This document shows, in pieces, positions 44,278 to 56,675 of a DNA stretch of 64,000 nucleotides; positions within the stretch are counted from its first letter, which is position 1; each line of letters opens with the position of its first letter. Below the pieces are notes generated by a model. The model made no database searches and had not been told where the DNA came from. It worked only from the letters and a program-made list of their open reading frames with translations. Where the stretch lies: positions 558,001 to 622,000 of the forward strand of contig OZ000552.1 of assembly GCA_963923955.1 (NCBI GenBank). The letters run 5' to 3'. The translations under genes and the position numbers were made by a program. This DNA is from G963923955 sp963923955 (lineage in GTDB: Bacteria; Pseudomonadota; Gammaproteobacteria; Eutrophobiales; Eutrophobiaceae).

Positions 44278-45519
44278 TTAAGGGATAAAGATTAGCGCCG
44301 GGTGTTCCAGTAGTTTTTTCAGATACTGGATCATGCGGGCGGCATCGTAGCCGTCAATGACGCGATGGTCGAAGCAAGACGACAGGTTCATCATCCTGCG
44401 GGTCACGATTTGACCCTTCCTGACCACCGCGCGCTGTTCTGCCTTGTTGACGCCGATGATGGCGACCTCCGGATGATTGATAATGGGCATCACCGCAACC
44501 CCGCCTAAAGCGCCGAGGCTGGTGATGGTAATCGTTGATCCGCTTAAGTCTTGTCTGGTTGCCGTATGCGTTCTGGCCGCAGCGGCCACGCGCTGTATCG
44601 CAGCCGCGCAGCCCCAAAGATCCAGCGCCTCGACATGCCGGACCACCGGCACCATCAGGCCGGCCTCCGTCTGCGTGGCGATGCCGACATGAAGCCCAGC
44701 GTGTTGCCGCAGCACCCCCGCCGCCTCATCATAACGGGCGTTGCACTGGGGAAATGTTTTTAGCACCTTTTTCAGCGCCAGTAGAAAAAACGGCAGATAG
44801 CTCAGTTTCACCTGCCCTGCCTCCCGGCCCTCGTTCAACTCCTGCCGCAAGGCCTCCAGCGCGCTGATATCGATCTCTTCCACATAGCCGAAATGCGGGA
44901 TGCTCTGTTTGCTCTGTGCCATCTTCTCGGCGATCTTGCGGCGCACGCCGGTGATTGGAACATTCGTTACCGCATCATTTTTCTCTGCTGTCACTTTCTC
45001 TGTTGGCACGGATGCCAAAGCCCCATCCTGCGCGGCAATAAAGCTATCCAGATCCGCATGCGAGATCCGGTTTTTCGGGCCGCTGCCGACGATCTGTCCG
45101 AGATCGATGCCGGCCTCGCGGGCGCGGCGGCGGATGGAAGGAGAGGTCAGGGGTCTTTGGGAGCGCTCGACCTGGGCGGCGGCCGGCCTTGTTTGTTGAT
45201 CATTTCTTATCTCCGCCGTCTCCTCTGCCTGGGTAAGTTCCGGTTCTGGGTTGGCGACAGCTTCTTTTTTACTATATTCACCGGTTTCAAAAACCACCAG
45301 CGCGGCACCGACCGCAATCACGTCACCGGCCTCACCCGCCAAGGAGGATACCCTGCCTGCAACCGGTGCGGTGATCTCCACCGTTGCCTTATCCGTCATC
45401 ATGTCCACCAGGGGCGCATCCATTTCAACATAGTCGCCGGCCTGCACGCGCCACTCGGCGATTTCTGATTCGACCGTGCCCTCGCCCAGGTCCGGGAGTT
45501 TGAAAATGTATTCGCTCAT
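44278..45519 (-). CDS. bkdB: Branched-chain 2-oxo acid dehydrogenase E2 (dihydrolipoyl acyltransferase)
   Basis: A 413-residue E2. It has one lipoyl domain (lipoyl lysine in MMTDKATVEI), a peripheral-subunit-binding domain (TSPSIRRRAREAGIDLGQI) and a catalytic domain ending with SSCFDHRVIDGYDAARM. The start at 45519 gives MSEYIFKLPDLGEG. It carries the acyl group from E1 to CoA as the core of the Bkd complex. The gene lies between E1 beta (overlapping frame region, 25-base gap) and leucine dehydrogenase. E3 (lpd) is not in the window. Confidence 0.95.
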   Translation of the reverse strand: MSEYIFKLPDLGEGTVESEIAEWRVQAGDYVEMDAPLVDMMTDKATVEITAPVAGRVSSLAGEAGDVIAVGAALVVFETGEYSKKEAVANPEPELTQAEETAEIRNDQQTRPAAAQVERSQRPLTSPSIRRRAREAGIDLGQIVGSGPKNRISHADLDSFIAAQDGALASVPTEKVTAEKNDAVTNVPITGVRRKIAEKMAQSKQSIPHFGYVEEIDISALEALRQELNEGREAGQVKLSYLPFFLLALKKVLKTFPQCNARYDEAAGVLRQHAGLHVGIATQTEAGLMVPVVRHVEALDLWGCAAAIQRVAAAARTHTATRQDLSGSTITITSLGALGGVAVMPIINHPEVAIIGVNKAEQRAVVRKGQIVTRRMMNLSSCFDHRVIDGYDAARMIQYLKKLLEHPALIFIP

Positions 45520-45544
45520 CTTGGGGCGCTTATCGTAGGGGCGC

Positions 45545-46564
45545 TCATCCTGAGACCGCCAATACCTCGTGCATGGCTGCAATCACCCGCTCCTGGCCGG
45601 GAAAGTAGGCCCATTCCTGGGCGTGGGGGTAGGGCGTGTCCCAGCCGCATACGCGCTGTATGGGCGCTTCCAAGTGCCAGAAACATTCTTCCTGCACTTG
45701 TGCGGAGAGCTCGGCGCCATAGCCACAGGTGCGCGTTGCCTCATGCACGATCACGCAGCGTCCGGTCTTCTTTACCGATACTGCGATGGTGTCGATATCC
45801 AGCGGCATCATGCTGCGCACATCGATCACCTCTGCATCCACCCCGGCCCGCCGGGCAGCGGCGACTGCGACATGCACCATCGTGCCGTAGCCGAGAATGC
45901 TTAACGCGCTGCCCGCCTGCACGATGGCCGCCTGGCCAATCGGGATGGTGTAGTAGCCTGTCGGCACCTCGCCCTTTTCGTGTCTGTTCCAGCCGCCGGC
46001 CACCTTGTCGGTATCGCCATCAAAGGGCCCGTTGTACAAGCGCTTGGGCTCAAAGAAGACCACCGGGTCATCATCTTCAATGGCGCTGATCAGCAGGCCC
46101 TTCGCATCGTAGGGGTTGGACGGCATGACCGTCTTGATGCCGCTCACATGGGCGAAGATCGCCTCCGGGCTCTGCGAGTGGGTCTGGCCGCCGTGGATGC
46201 CGCCGCCGCAGGGGGTACGGATGGTAACCGGCGCCCAGTATTGGCCGGCGCTGCGGTAGCGCAGCCGCGCCAGCTCGCTGACCACCTGATCAAAGGCCGG
46301 GTAGATATAATCGGAAAACTGGATCTCGACCACCGGCCGCAGGCCATTGACGCCCATGCCGATGGCGGTGGCAACGATGCCGCCTTCGGAAATCGGCGTA
46401 TCGAAGACGCGCTGCTCGCCATATTTTTCCTGCAGGCCCTCGGTGCAGCGAAACACCCCGCCGAAATAGCCAACGTCCTCACCGAATATCAGCATATTGG
46501 GGTCCCTCTCCAGCATCACATCCATTGCCGAGTTCAGCGCCTGGATCATGTTCATCTGTGCCAT
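45545..46564 (-). CDS. bkdA2: Branched-chain 2-oxo acid dehydrogenase E1 beta subunit
   Basis: A 339-residue transketolase-like subunit: NMLIFGEDVGYFGGVFRCTEG, FDTPISEGGIVATAIGMG, PCGGGIHGGQTHSQSPE and HEATRTCGYGAEL are typical. Together with BkdA1 it decarboxylates branched 2-keto acids with thiamine diphosphate. It starts 2 bases after bkdA1. Length is standard. Confidence 0.95.
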   Translation of the reverse strand: MAQMNMIQALNSAMDVMLERDPNMLIFGEDVGYFGGVFRCTEGLQEKYGEQRVFDTPISEGGIVATAIGMGVNGLRPVVEIQFSDYIYPAFDQVVSELARLRYRSAGQYWAPVTIRTPCGGGIHGGQTHSQSPEAIFAHVSGIKTVMPSNPYDAKGLLISAIEDDDPVVFFEPKRLYNGPFDGDTDKVAGGWNRHEKGEVPTGYYTIPIGQAAIVQAGSALSILGYGTMVHVAVAAARRAGVDAEVIDVRSMMPLDIDTIAVSVKKTGRCVIVHEATRTCGYGAELSAQVQEECFWHLEAPIQRVCGWDTPYPHAQEWAYFPGQERVIAAMHEVLAVSG

Positions 46565-46566
46565 GC

Positions 46567-47787
46567 TTACAGACCGGCCTGTTCACGTTGTTTTATCAAA
46601 TGCGGCGGCAGCTCCTTGAACACCTGTTCAAACATGGCCGCGGTCGGTGCCTGCGGCCCGTCGCTCATCGTGCCGTAGGAGAGCGCCTCCTGCCATGAGT
46701 CAATGACATGCTGCGCCAGTTCTTTTTCAAGCTCTTGGTGTTCTGCTTCCGACCAGGCCTGCATGCTGATCAGGTGCCCCTTGAGCCTTTCGATCGGGTC
46801 GCCCAGCGGCCAGCATTCCCATTCATCCTCAGGCCGATAGCGGCTTGGGTCATCGCTGGTGGAGTGTGCGGCGGCGCGGTAGGTATAGAGTTCTATCAAG
46901 GTCGGGCCGCCGCCCTGCCGGGCACGCTCGGCGGCCCACCGGGTTGCGGCATAGGCGGCGAGAAAATCATTGCCGTCAACCCGCAGGCCGGGGATGCCAT
47001 AGCCGATGGCCTTTGCGGCAAAGGGATTCTGCTCGCCGCCGGCAATGTTCTGCGAGGTGGAAATGGCCCATTGGTTATTGACAATGTTTAAGATTACCGG
47101 TGCGCGATAGACCGAGCCGAAGGTCAGGGCGCTGTGAAAGTCAGACTCGGCGCTGCTGCCTTCCCCCACCCAACTGGCGGCGATGCTGTTCTCGCCCTTG
47201 TAGCTGGCCGCCATCGCCCAGCCCACCGCCTGGGGAAATTGTGTGCCGACATTGCCGGAGATGCTGAAAAAATTCACCTCCTTCCAGCTATATAAGACCG
47301 GCAGCTGTCTGCCCTCCAGGTTGTCGCGGGAATTGGACAGGCACTGGCACATCATATCCACCGGCTTGATGCCGCGGGTAATGAGCAGCGCCTGCTGGCG
47401 ATAGGTGGGAAAGAGCATGTCATCGGGGCGCAGGGCCAGGCATTGCGCAACGGACACGGCCTCTTCCCCGGTGGATTTCACATAAAAGGTCAACAGGCCC
47501 TGGCGCTGTGCCTTCAACATGCGATCATCAAACAGGCGCGTGAGCAGCATGTGGCGCAGCCCTTCCTTGAGAATGCCCGTATCCAGTCCGGGGTTCCAGG
47601 GGCCGATGGCCTGATGCCCCTCATCCAAAACGCGGATCATGCTAAAGGGGAGCTCTCTTATCTCAGCGGCATCGATCAGCGGCTCCGGCCGCGCCAACTC
47701 ACCGGCCTTGGGCAGTTGGATATTGCTGTAGTCGGGCCGCTCGCCCGGTCGAGATGGGGGTGCTGGAATGTGTAGCCTGGTAGCCAT
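46567..47787 (-). CDS. bkdA1: Branched-chain 2-oxo acid dehydrogenase E1 alpha subunit
   Basis: A 406-residue E1 alpha. The thiamine diphosphate motif runs from WVGEGSSAESDFHSAL to NNQWAIST, with the usual GDG replaced by GEG, as is common in this subfamily. TYRAAAHSTSDDPSRYR is the phosphorylation-loop equivalent. The ATG at 47787 (MATRLHIPAPPSRPG) is chosen over a TTG six codons upstream. First gene of the operon bkdA1-bkdA2-bkdB-ldh-ltaE, divergent from bkdR. Confidence 0.94.
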   Translation of the reverse strand: MATRLHIPAPPSRPGERPDYSNIQLPKAGELARPEPLIDAAEIRELPFSMIRVLDEGHQAIGPWNPGLDTGILKEGLRHMLLTRLFDDRMLKAQRQGLLTFYVKSTGEEAVSVAQCLALRPDDMLFPTYRQQALLITRGIKPVDMMCQCLSNSRDNLEGRQLPVLYSWKEVNFFSISGNVGTQFPQAVGWAMAASYKGENSIAASWVGEGSSAESDFHSALTFGSVYRAPVILNIVNNQWAISTSQNIAGGEQNPFAAKAIGYGIPGLRVDGNDFLAAYAATRWAAERARQGGGPTLIELYTYRAAAHSTSDDPSRYRPEDEWECWPLGDPIERLKGHLISMQAWSEAEHQELEKELAQHVIDSWQEALSYGTMSDGPQAPTAAMFEQVFKELPPHLIKQREQAGL

Positions 47788-47813
47788 AAGGGAAATAATA
47801 GACAAAAGTGAGG

Positions 47814-47867
47814 GGATAAATTATTTTATTTGTTTCTCTATCCAGCCTTATAGAGCATAATTTATCC
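47814..47867. promoter_or_regulatory. Nested inverted repeats between bkdA1 and bkdR (BkdR operator candidate)
   Basis: GGATAAATTAT (47814-47824) and ATAATTTATCC (47857-47867) are perfect 11-base inverted arms with centres 43 bases apart. Inside lie CTCTAT (47836-47841) and ATAGAG (47850-47855). The gap is AT-rich and holds the promoters of both divergent operons. This fits multi-site binding by the Lrp-type BkdR. Confidence 0.6.
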
Positions 47868-47893
47868 AAAAAGAGAAGATATAAGAATTGATT

Positions 47894-48370
47894 ATGCAAT
47901 TCGCATTGAGCAAGACGGATGTGAAGATACTCAAGCTGCTGCAGGAAGATGCCGGGCTGAGTACCGCGGAGATTGCAGAGAGGGCCGGTCTGTCGCAGTC
48001 ACCCTGCTGGCGCCGCATCAGCCGCCTGGAGCAGGCCGGGATTATCAAAAATCGGGTCGCCGTATTGGATCACAACAAGCTGGGGATGGAGGTCGTGGTC
48101 TTTGTCAATGTGAACCTGAGCGCGCATGGCCGCCAGAACCTTGAGGACTTTGAAAGGGGCATCAAGAAATTTCCCGAGGTGCTGGAGTGTTATACCATCA
48201 CCGGCGAGATGGATTATCTGCTGAAGATCGTCACCCGGGACATACAACATTACGAGACCTTCCTGCGCAACCATCTCATGACCATGCCGATGATTAGGGA
48301 GATGCACTCCACCATTGCGGTTACCGAAATCAAGGATACCACCGCGCTGCCCCTGGATACGCAGTTGTAA
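47894..48370 (+). CDS. bkdR: Lrp/AsnC-family regulator BkdR
   Basis: A 158-residue Lrp-type protein. The helix-turn-helix lies in STAEIAERAGLSQSPCWRRISRL, followed by the ligand-binding RAM domain (VEVVVFVNVNLSAHGR-like; ECYTITGEMDYLLKIVTRD). The ATG at 47894 gives MQFALSKTDVKILKLL; an upstream TTG would add only two residues. It is divergent from the bkd operon, as in Pseudomonas, where BkdR activates bkd genes in response to branched-chain amino acids. Confidence 0.92.
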   Translation: MQFALSKTDVKILKLLQEDAGLSTAEIAERAGLSQSPCWRRISRLEQAGIIKNRVAVLDHNKLGMEVVVFVNVNLSAHGRQNLEDFERGIKKFPEVLECYTITGEMDYLLKIVTRDIQHYETFLRNHLMTMPMIREMHSTIAVTEIKDTTALPLDTQL

Positions 48371-48431
48371 ATTTCTAAGCGCCATCCAAGTGCCCGTTAA
48401 GAACATAGCAAAAATCCGATGCGATTATTTA

Positions 48432-48461
48432 ACTTGCTTGTCGCAAACAAGTAACTATACT
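48432..48461 (+). promoter_or_regulatory. TetR-type operator over the tetR-icmF promoter
   Basis: ACTTGCTTG-TCG-CAAACAAGT (48432-48452) is a palindrome with one mismatch. The -10 box TATACT (48456-48461) follows, and the likely -35 (CTTGCT, 48433-48438) lies inside the palindrome, so bound repressor would block the promoter. Confidence 0.55.
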
Positions 48462-48468
48462 CACTGCT

Positions 48469-49121
48469 ATGTCCATCCTGCTTAGCAATCATGTTGCCCA
48501 TCTCGGCCAGGCCCGCCTGACCCAGGCCGAGCGCAGCGGCCGGTCTGATAAAAGGATGCTGGAGGCGGCGATAAAACTCATCGTGGCGAAAGGCACGGAG
48601 AAGACAACGCTAAAGGAGGTTGGGGAACTGGCCGGCTATAGCCGTGGTCTGGCGGGTTATCGCTTCGGCTGCAAGGAAGGTCTGTTTGGTTTTGTCGTCC
48701 GTGCCATCAGCGAGGAATGGTTGTCGGAATTAACGCAGGCCACCGCCGGCAAGCTCGGCATTGCGGCCATTCACGCAGCGACCGATGCGCACTACCGCTT
48801 TTGCGTAGAAGCCCCCGATCACGTGCGCGCCTTTTACATCCTCTGGTTTGAATCCATCAGCCCCGGCTCACAGGCGAAGGGGGTGATTACCGGCGTTCAC
48901 AGGCGCCGGCAGCGAGATGTGAGCGATTGGATTAACGCAGCCATCGCAGCGGGGAAGATCGATGCGGGCGTGGATGCCAATGCCGCCGCCGCCCAGTTCT
49001 GCTCGGCGCTGGTGGGCATCGTCTATCAGTGGCTGGTGGCCGCGGATGCAATGCAAGAGATAAAACAACTACACGAAGGACTGAAAAGCACGATGGAACT
49101 GCTGCTGTCAGCAAAACAAAA

Positions 49122-49125
<4 letters not shown>
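48469..49125 (+). CDS. TetR-family regulator
   Basis: A 218-residue regulator with an N-terminal TetR helix-turn-helix (AAIKLIVAKGTEKTTLKEVGELAGYSRG, shown here as EKTTLKEVGELAGYSRG; then YRFGCKEGLFGFVV) and a helical ligand-binding domain. Its stop overlaps the start of icmF (ATGA), so the two are translated together. It likely represses its own operon in response to an acyl-CoA, by analogy with TetR regulators next to acyl-CoA genes. The ligand is inferred, not shown. Confidence 0.88.
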
Positions 49126-52361
<3,236 letters not shown>

Positions 52362-52407
52362 ATTTTTCTCTTTGAAGCCGTCGGCAGGTGCCCTTGTGAG
52401 GGGATTT

Positions 52408-53598
52408 TTATAGAACAGCGATAATGGCATCGCTCAGATAATCAATGTTGGCGGCATTGACGCCGGCGATGTTGATGCGGCTGGAGCCGACCATATAGAT
52501 GCTGTGTTCGTTGCGGAGCCGTTCTACCTGCTCTTTGGAGATCCCTAAAAACGAAAACATGCCGCGTTGTTGCTTGATAAAGCCAAAGTCCATCGGCGAG
52601 CCTTTCTCCGCCAGCGTATCCGCCAGTGCTGAGCGCAGTCCGTTGATGTGCTCGCGCATGGCAGCTAATTCTTCTCGCCAGCCTTTGCCCAACTCGGCAT
52701 TCTCCAGGATTGTCTTGACGATGGCGCCGCCGTGCGCCGGCGGCAATGAGTACATCGTGCGGGCAATGTTGGTGAGATGCGACAGGCCGATCTCGGCGGC
52801 GGCGCTGTCCTCTGCAAGCACAATCGCCGCGCCGATGCGCTCTCTGTACAGGCCGAAGTTTTTTGAACACGAGTACGCAATGAGCATCTCCGGCACCCGC
52901 TCGGCCAGCAGGTGTATGCCATAGGCATCTTCCTCCAGGCCCTCGCCCAGGCCGTGGTAGGCGCTATCGACAAAGGGCAGGAAACCATTGCGCGCAGCGA
53001 GCTCGGCCACGGCCTGCCAGTGTTCCGGTTCAAGGTCAACGCCGGTCGGGTTGTGGCAGCAGCCGTGGAGAAGCACGATGTCGCCTTGTGCTGTCTGTTT
53101 TAGACTATCAAGCATGGCATCGGCCAGCAGGCCGTGGCGGTCTGCATCGTAGTAAGGATATTCCTGAATGTTCAGCCCGGCAGTGCCCAGCAGGGGAATG
53201 TGATTGCCCCAGGTGGGCGCGCTCACCCACAATCTAGCGCCGGCCTTGCAGCGCTGTACCAGCTCCGCACTGATGCGTAAAGCGCCACTGCCGCCCGGTG
53301 CCATGGTTGAGCGAACACGCCCGGCCTTGAGCGCCGGATGATCCGGGCCAAAGATCAACGGCAATATCTGCGCATTGAAATCGGCAAAGCCGGGTTGTGG
53401 GATATAGACCTTGGTGTGTTCCTGCTCCTGCCAGAGCCTCTCCGCCTGTTTAGCAGCGGCGAAGATAGGCGTATTGCCGCTTTCATCCTTATAGACACCC
53501 GCCCCCAGATCGATCTTGTCGGGATTGCTGTCCTCGTTAAAGGCGGCCGTTAGACCCAGGATAGGGTCGGCAGGTAGTTTTTGTATTGCTTCAAACAT
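52408..53598 (-). CDS. tyrB: Aromatic/aspartate aminotransferase (class I)
   Basis: A 396-residue class I aminotransferase. The opening ADPILGLTAAFNEDSNPDKIDLGAGVYKD is diagnostic of the AspC/TyrB group (shown in part: LGLTAAFNEDSNPDKIDLG). Others are GGSGALRISAEL, LHGCCHNPTGVDL, the PLP-lysine in YSCSKNFGLYRERIG and the substrate-binding Arg near the C-terminus (SSRINIAG). It exchanges the amino group between an aromatic or dicarboxylic amino acid and 2-oxoglutarate. Which substrate predominates is not clear from sequence alone. Confidence 0.9.
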   Translation of the reverse strand: MFEAIQKLPADPILGLTAAFNEDSNPDKIDLGAGVYKDESGNTPIFAAAKQAERLWQEQEHTKVYIPQPGFADFNAQILPLIFGPDHPALKAGRVRSTMAPGGSGALRISAELVQRCKAGARLWVSAPTWGNHIPLLGTAGLNIQEYPYYDADRHGLLADAMLDSLKQTAQGDIVLLHGCCHNPTGVDLEPEHWQAVAELAARNGFLPFVDSAYHGLGEGLEEDAYGIHLLAERVPEMLIAYSCSKNFGLYRERIGAAIVLAEDSAAAEIGLSHLTNIARTMYSLPPAHGGAIVKTILENAELGKGWREELAAMREHINGLRSALADTLAEKGSPMDFGFIKQQRGMFSFLGISKEQVERLRNEHSIYMVGSSRINIAGVNAANIDYLSDAIIAVL

Positions 53599-54296
53599 AC
53601 GAACTCCACGTATTGGCGTTTTTAAGACGTAAAAATAATGATTGACGCCTCCTGGTTAGCCTTAAGGCCGGGCAGGTTTAAGGCGCTGATCATACGCTGG
53701 ATCTACTGAAATACCTTAACTTAACGAGAGAAAAAGATGATTTTCCAGGATCAGAAATGGTTGTAGTCTCTTGCACTTTTTGCAGCGTAAGGAGTATCGG
53801 GGAGGGTGTCATTGTCATCTGCACCTGACTAACGGGGCCGAGCGGTCGTAACTTTCGCCAGCTCTCAACCAGGCACCATCAAAAAACCGGTTGCCCCAAG
53901 TTTCAGTAAACCGGCCATGTGCTCATTGCATTTCTCCTTACACTTTGAATGACTGTACTACCAGCCTAGCAGGATTATCAGCGATTGGCACTATAAATTT
54001 CTAATGAGTCCCCCAGCCTTACCCCCTTCCCGCCCAAAGATCAGCGCTGTAAGATCACCATGAGGGCTTGATTCTGCCTTATGCCGTTGTGGAATAACAA
54101 CAGAACTAAGAATGTTGTAAAAAATGCGATTTCTCGTTTTACATCCGCCTTCGGCCGCGCTATCGTTCAAGCAAATGCCTTAAGCGCAGCGATAGCAAGA
54201 CTAAGCTGCATTAGGGCATGATAAGTAAGTCCCGTCGCCGTGCAGTAATCAACGGTAGCGGGGTCGTTCACGTATAACTTCGGGGAGCAAAGAAAG
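53599..54296. other. Gene-free stretch before the TonB receptor
   Basis: No convincing gene was found in about 700 bases. Short inverted repeats occur: GCCTTAA...TTAAGGC near 53659-53686, GTTGT...ACAAC near 54086-54101, and GTAAAA (54117-54122) with TTTTAC (54137-54142). TTCACG-TATAAC near 54267-54279 may be part of a promoter for the receptor. The region probably holds divergent control sequences. Confidence 0.45.
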
Positions 54297-56606
54297 ATGA
54301 AGCCGATATTCTCAATCTTGTCCGGCGGCCTGATCGCTGCTGTCTCATTCACCATGCCGGTGCAGGCACAGGTCATTTTGGAAGAAGTAGTCGTTACCGC
54401 ACAAAAGCGCGAGCAGAACTTGCAAGACGTTGGCATCGCCGTGACTGCCTTCTCCGGCGACCAACTCCGGGCGCTGGGCTTTACCAACGCCCAGGAGATC
54501 GCGGCGCAGTCGCCCGGCGTCAGCACCATTCAGCCCAACGGCCCGTCCAATTATGCGCTCGCCATTCGCGGCGTGGCGCAAAATGACTTCATCAGCAACC
54601 AGGAAAGCCCGGTGTCTATCTATGTGGATGAGACCTATGTCAGCCAGATGTCCGGTGCCGGCTTTCTGCTGTTTGACATGGAGCGCGTGGAGGTGTTGCG
54701 CGGCCCGCAGGGTACGCTGTTCGGGCGCAACGCTACCGGCGGCCTGGCGCACTATGTAACGCGCAAGCCGACCCAGGAGTTTGAGGGCTACGCCCAGGTA
54801 ACGCTGGGTTCGTATAGCCAGATCAAGTCCCAAGGCGCAGTGGGCGGCGGCCTGGGCGAGGCAATCGCGGCGCGCCTCTCGTTCGCTACGCACCACAACG
54901 GCGGCTACATTGAAAACCGCGTGCTGGGCGAGGACATCAACAACGCCGATGATTATGCCGCCCGCCTGCAACTCTTGTTCACCCCGACGGAGGATCTTTC
55001 CGTGCTGCTCAATGTGCGCGGTGCCTTGCAGAATATCCGCACCGGCGGCCCTTTTGAGAATGTCTCCTCGCGCGATCTGGACGGCGACGGCCTGGGCGAG
55101 TTGACGCCGGATGAAACCAATATCAACGGCTATCGCGATGAGGACGGCGATGTCTTCGCCGGCGATTATGACCGCTTCGGGCATCAGGACTTGGAGTCCT
55201 ACGGCGCAAGCGCCACAATCAAGTGGGACTTTATTGATGCGATGACGTTCACCTCCATCACCGATTTTCAATCCATCAAGCGCGATTACTTAGAAGACTC
55301 AGACGCCTCGCCGCGTGCTGACTTTAACTTCTTCTTAAACACCGATGCCAAGCAGTTCTCGCAGGAGTTGCGCGTGAATGGCGAGGATGAGCGCACCCGC
55401 TGGGTGGCCGGGCTGTATTATCTGGACATTGACATGAAAGATGCCAACGGCGCCGAGCAGCCCTTGTCTGGCGAAGGTGTTGCCGCAGCGCTTGGATTGC
55501 CTAACCGCCTGATAGACGAGCCGGGCAATGCTGTTCTCGGCGAGCAGGAGGGAGACGGCACCTTTCAGGGCGTGGACAATCCCTACACCACGAAGACCAA
55601 GAGCTGGTCGGTGTTCGGGCAGGTGGAATATGACTTGAGCGAGCAGTTCACCGCCATCGCCGGCTTTCGCTGGATCGAAGAGAAGAAGACGCACAGCTAC
55701 GTCAGCAACTTCGTCGATTTCCAGCCGGGCGAGACCTTACGCAACGGCAACCCCAATATCATCGCTCCGTTCGGCAGTTATGAGGGCAAGCTGAACCGTG
55801 GGCTGTGGTCGGCGCGGCTGGGGCTGGACTGGCGGCCCAGCGATGATGTGCTGGTCTATGCCAGCTGGAACCGCGGCGTGAAGGGGGGGGGCTTTAACGC
55901 GCCTTTGGATATTACTGATCCTGACCCTGCGGCCGGTGGCGGCCCGCTGGAATTAAACGATGCACTGTTTCGCTTTGACGAGGAGACGCTGGATGCCTAT
56001 GAAGTCGGCTTCAAGTCCACCCTCGCCGGCGGGCTGGCGCGCCTGAACGCCTCAACCTTTTATTATGATTACAAGGACTTCCAGGCCTTTCGCATCGTTG
56101 GCTTATCCACCTTCATCTTTAATGCAGACGCCAAGAGTTATGGCTTTGAAGTGGAATTACAAGCCGCGCCCACAGAAGGGCTGGACCTCCTGCTCGGCCT
56201 TGGTTACGTGGACATTGACCTGCCGGTGGATCTGCAGATCGGCTTAGGCGTGCGCGACACCGATCCGGTGCAATCGCCGAAGTGGAACCTCAATGGGCTG
56301 GTGCGTTATGAGGTGCCGACCCTTGACGGTACCTTCGCCATCCAAGGCGATTTTCATTACCGCTCCAGGCACTACTTCAGCCTAACCCAAGCTGAGGCCG
56401 TAACCGAGAATGGCTATGCGGTGGTGAACTCGCGTTTTAGTTACACCACCGCCGATGGCACCTGGGAGGCGGCGGTGTTTGTCAATAACCTGCTCAATGA
56501 GGAATACCTGGTGCAGACCTTTGATCTGGCCACCGTGCTGGGCATGACCGAGCAGTACTACGGCCTGCCCAGATGGATCGGCGGCAGCATCTCGTACCAG
56601 TGGTAG
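54297..56606 (+). CDS. TonB-dependent outer-membrane receptor
   Basis: A 769-residue receptor. A signal peptide (MKPIFSILSGGLIAAVSF...VQA) is followed by the plug domain (LEEVVVTAQKREQNLQDVGI, RVEVLRGPQGTLFGRNATGG) and a 22-strand barrel with NRGVKGGGFNAP and a C-terminal Trp (ISYQW). Such receptors import iron chelates, vitamins, sugars or aromatic compounds with TonB energy. The ligand is unknown. It is the first gene before an amine dehydrogenase operon, 69 bases apart. A run of 9 G (55883-55891) in KGGGF is a possible slippage point. Confidence 0.93.
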   Translation: MKPIFSILSGGLIAAVSFTMPVQAQVILEEVVVTAQKREQNLQDVGIAVTAFSGDQLRALGFTNAQEIAAQSPGVSTIQPNGPSNYALAIRGVAQNDFISNQESPVSIYVDETYVSQMSGAGFLLFDMERVEVLRGPQGTLFGRNATGGLAHYVTRKPTQEFEGYAQVTLGSYSQIKSQGAVGGGLGEAIAARLSFATHHNGGYIENRVLGEDINNADDYAARLQLLFTPTEDLSVLLNVRGALQNIRTGGPFENVSSRDLDGDGLGELTPDETNINGYRDEDGDVFAGDYDRFGHQDLESYGASATIKWDFIDAMTFTSITDFQSIKRDYLEDSDASPRADFNFFLNTDAKQFSQELRVNGEDERTRWVAGLYYLDIDMKDANGAEQPLSGEGVAAALGLPNRLIDEPGNAVLGEQEGDGTFQGVDNPYTTKTKSWSVFGQVEYDLSEQFTAIAGFRWIEEKKTHSYVSNFVDFQPGETLRNGNPNIIAPFGSYEGKLNRGLWSARLGLDWRPSDDVLVYASWNRGVKGGGFNAPLDITDPDPAAGGGPLELNDALFRFDEETLDAYEVGFKSTLAGGLARLNASTFYYDYKDFQAFRIVGLSTFIFNADAKSYGFEVELQAAPTEGLDLLLGLGYVDIDLPVDLQIGLGVRDTDPVQSPKWNLNGLVRYEVPTLDGTFAIQGDFHYRSRHYFSLTQAEAVTENGYAVVNSRFSYTTADGTWEAAVFVNNLLNEEYLVQTFDLATVLGMTEQYYGLPRWIGGSISYQW

Positions 56607-56675
56607 GTGCTGGCCCCAGGATTTTTGCCAGTGTGCTTTCTTACGCATGGCTTGTTTGCCTAAGGCCGGGCCGCG

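Noticed and set aside
54345..55271. 308-residue open frame antisense to the TonB receptor
   Set aside because: Shadow of the receptor gene with no recognisable motif.
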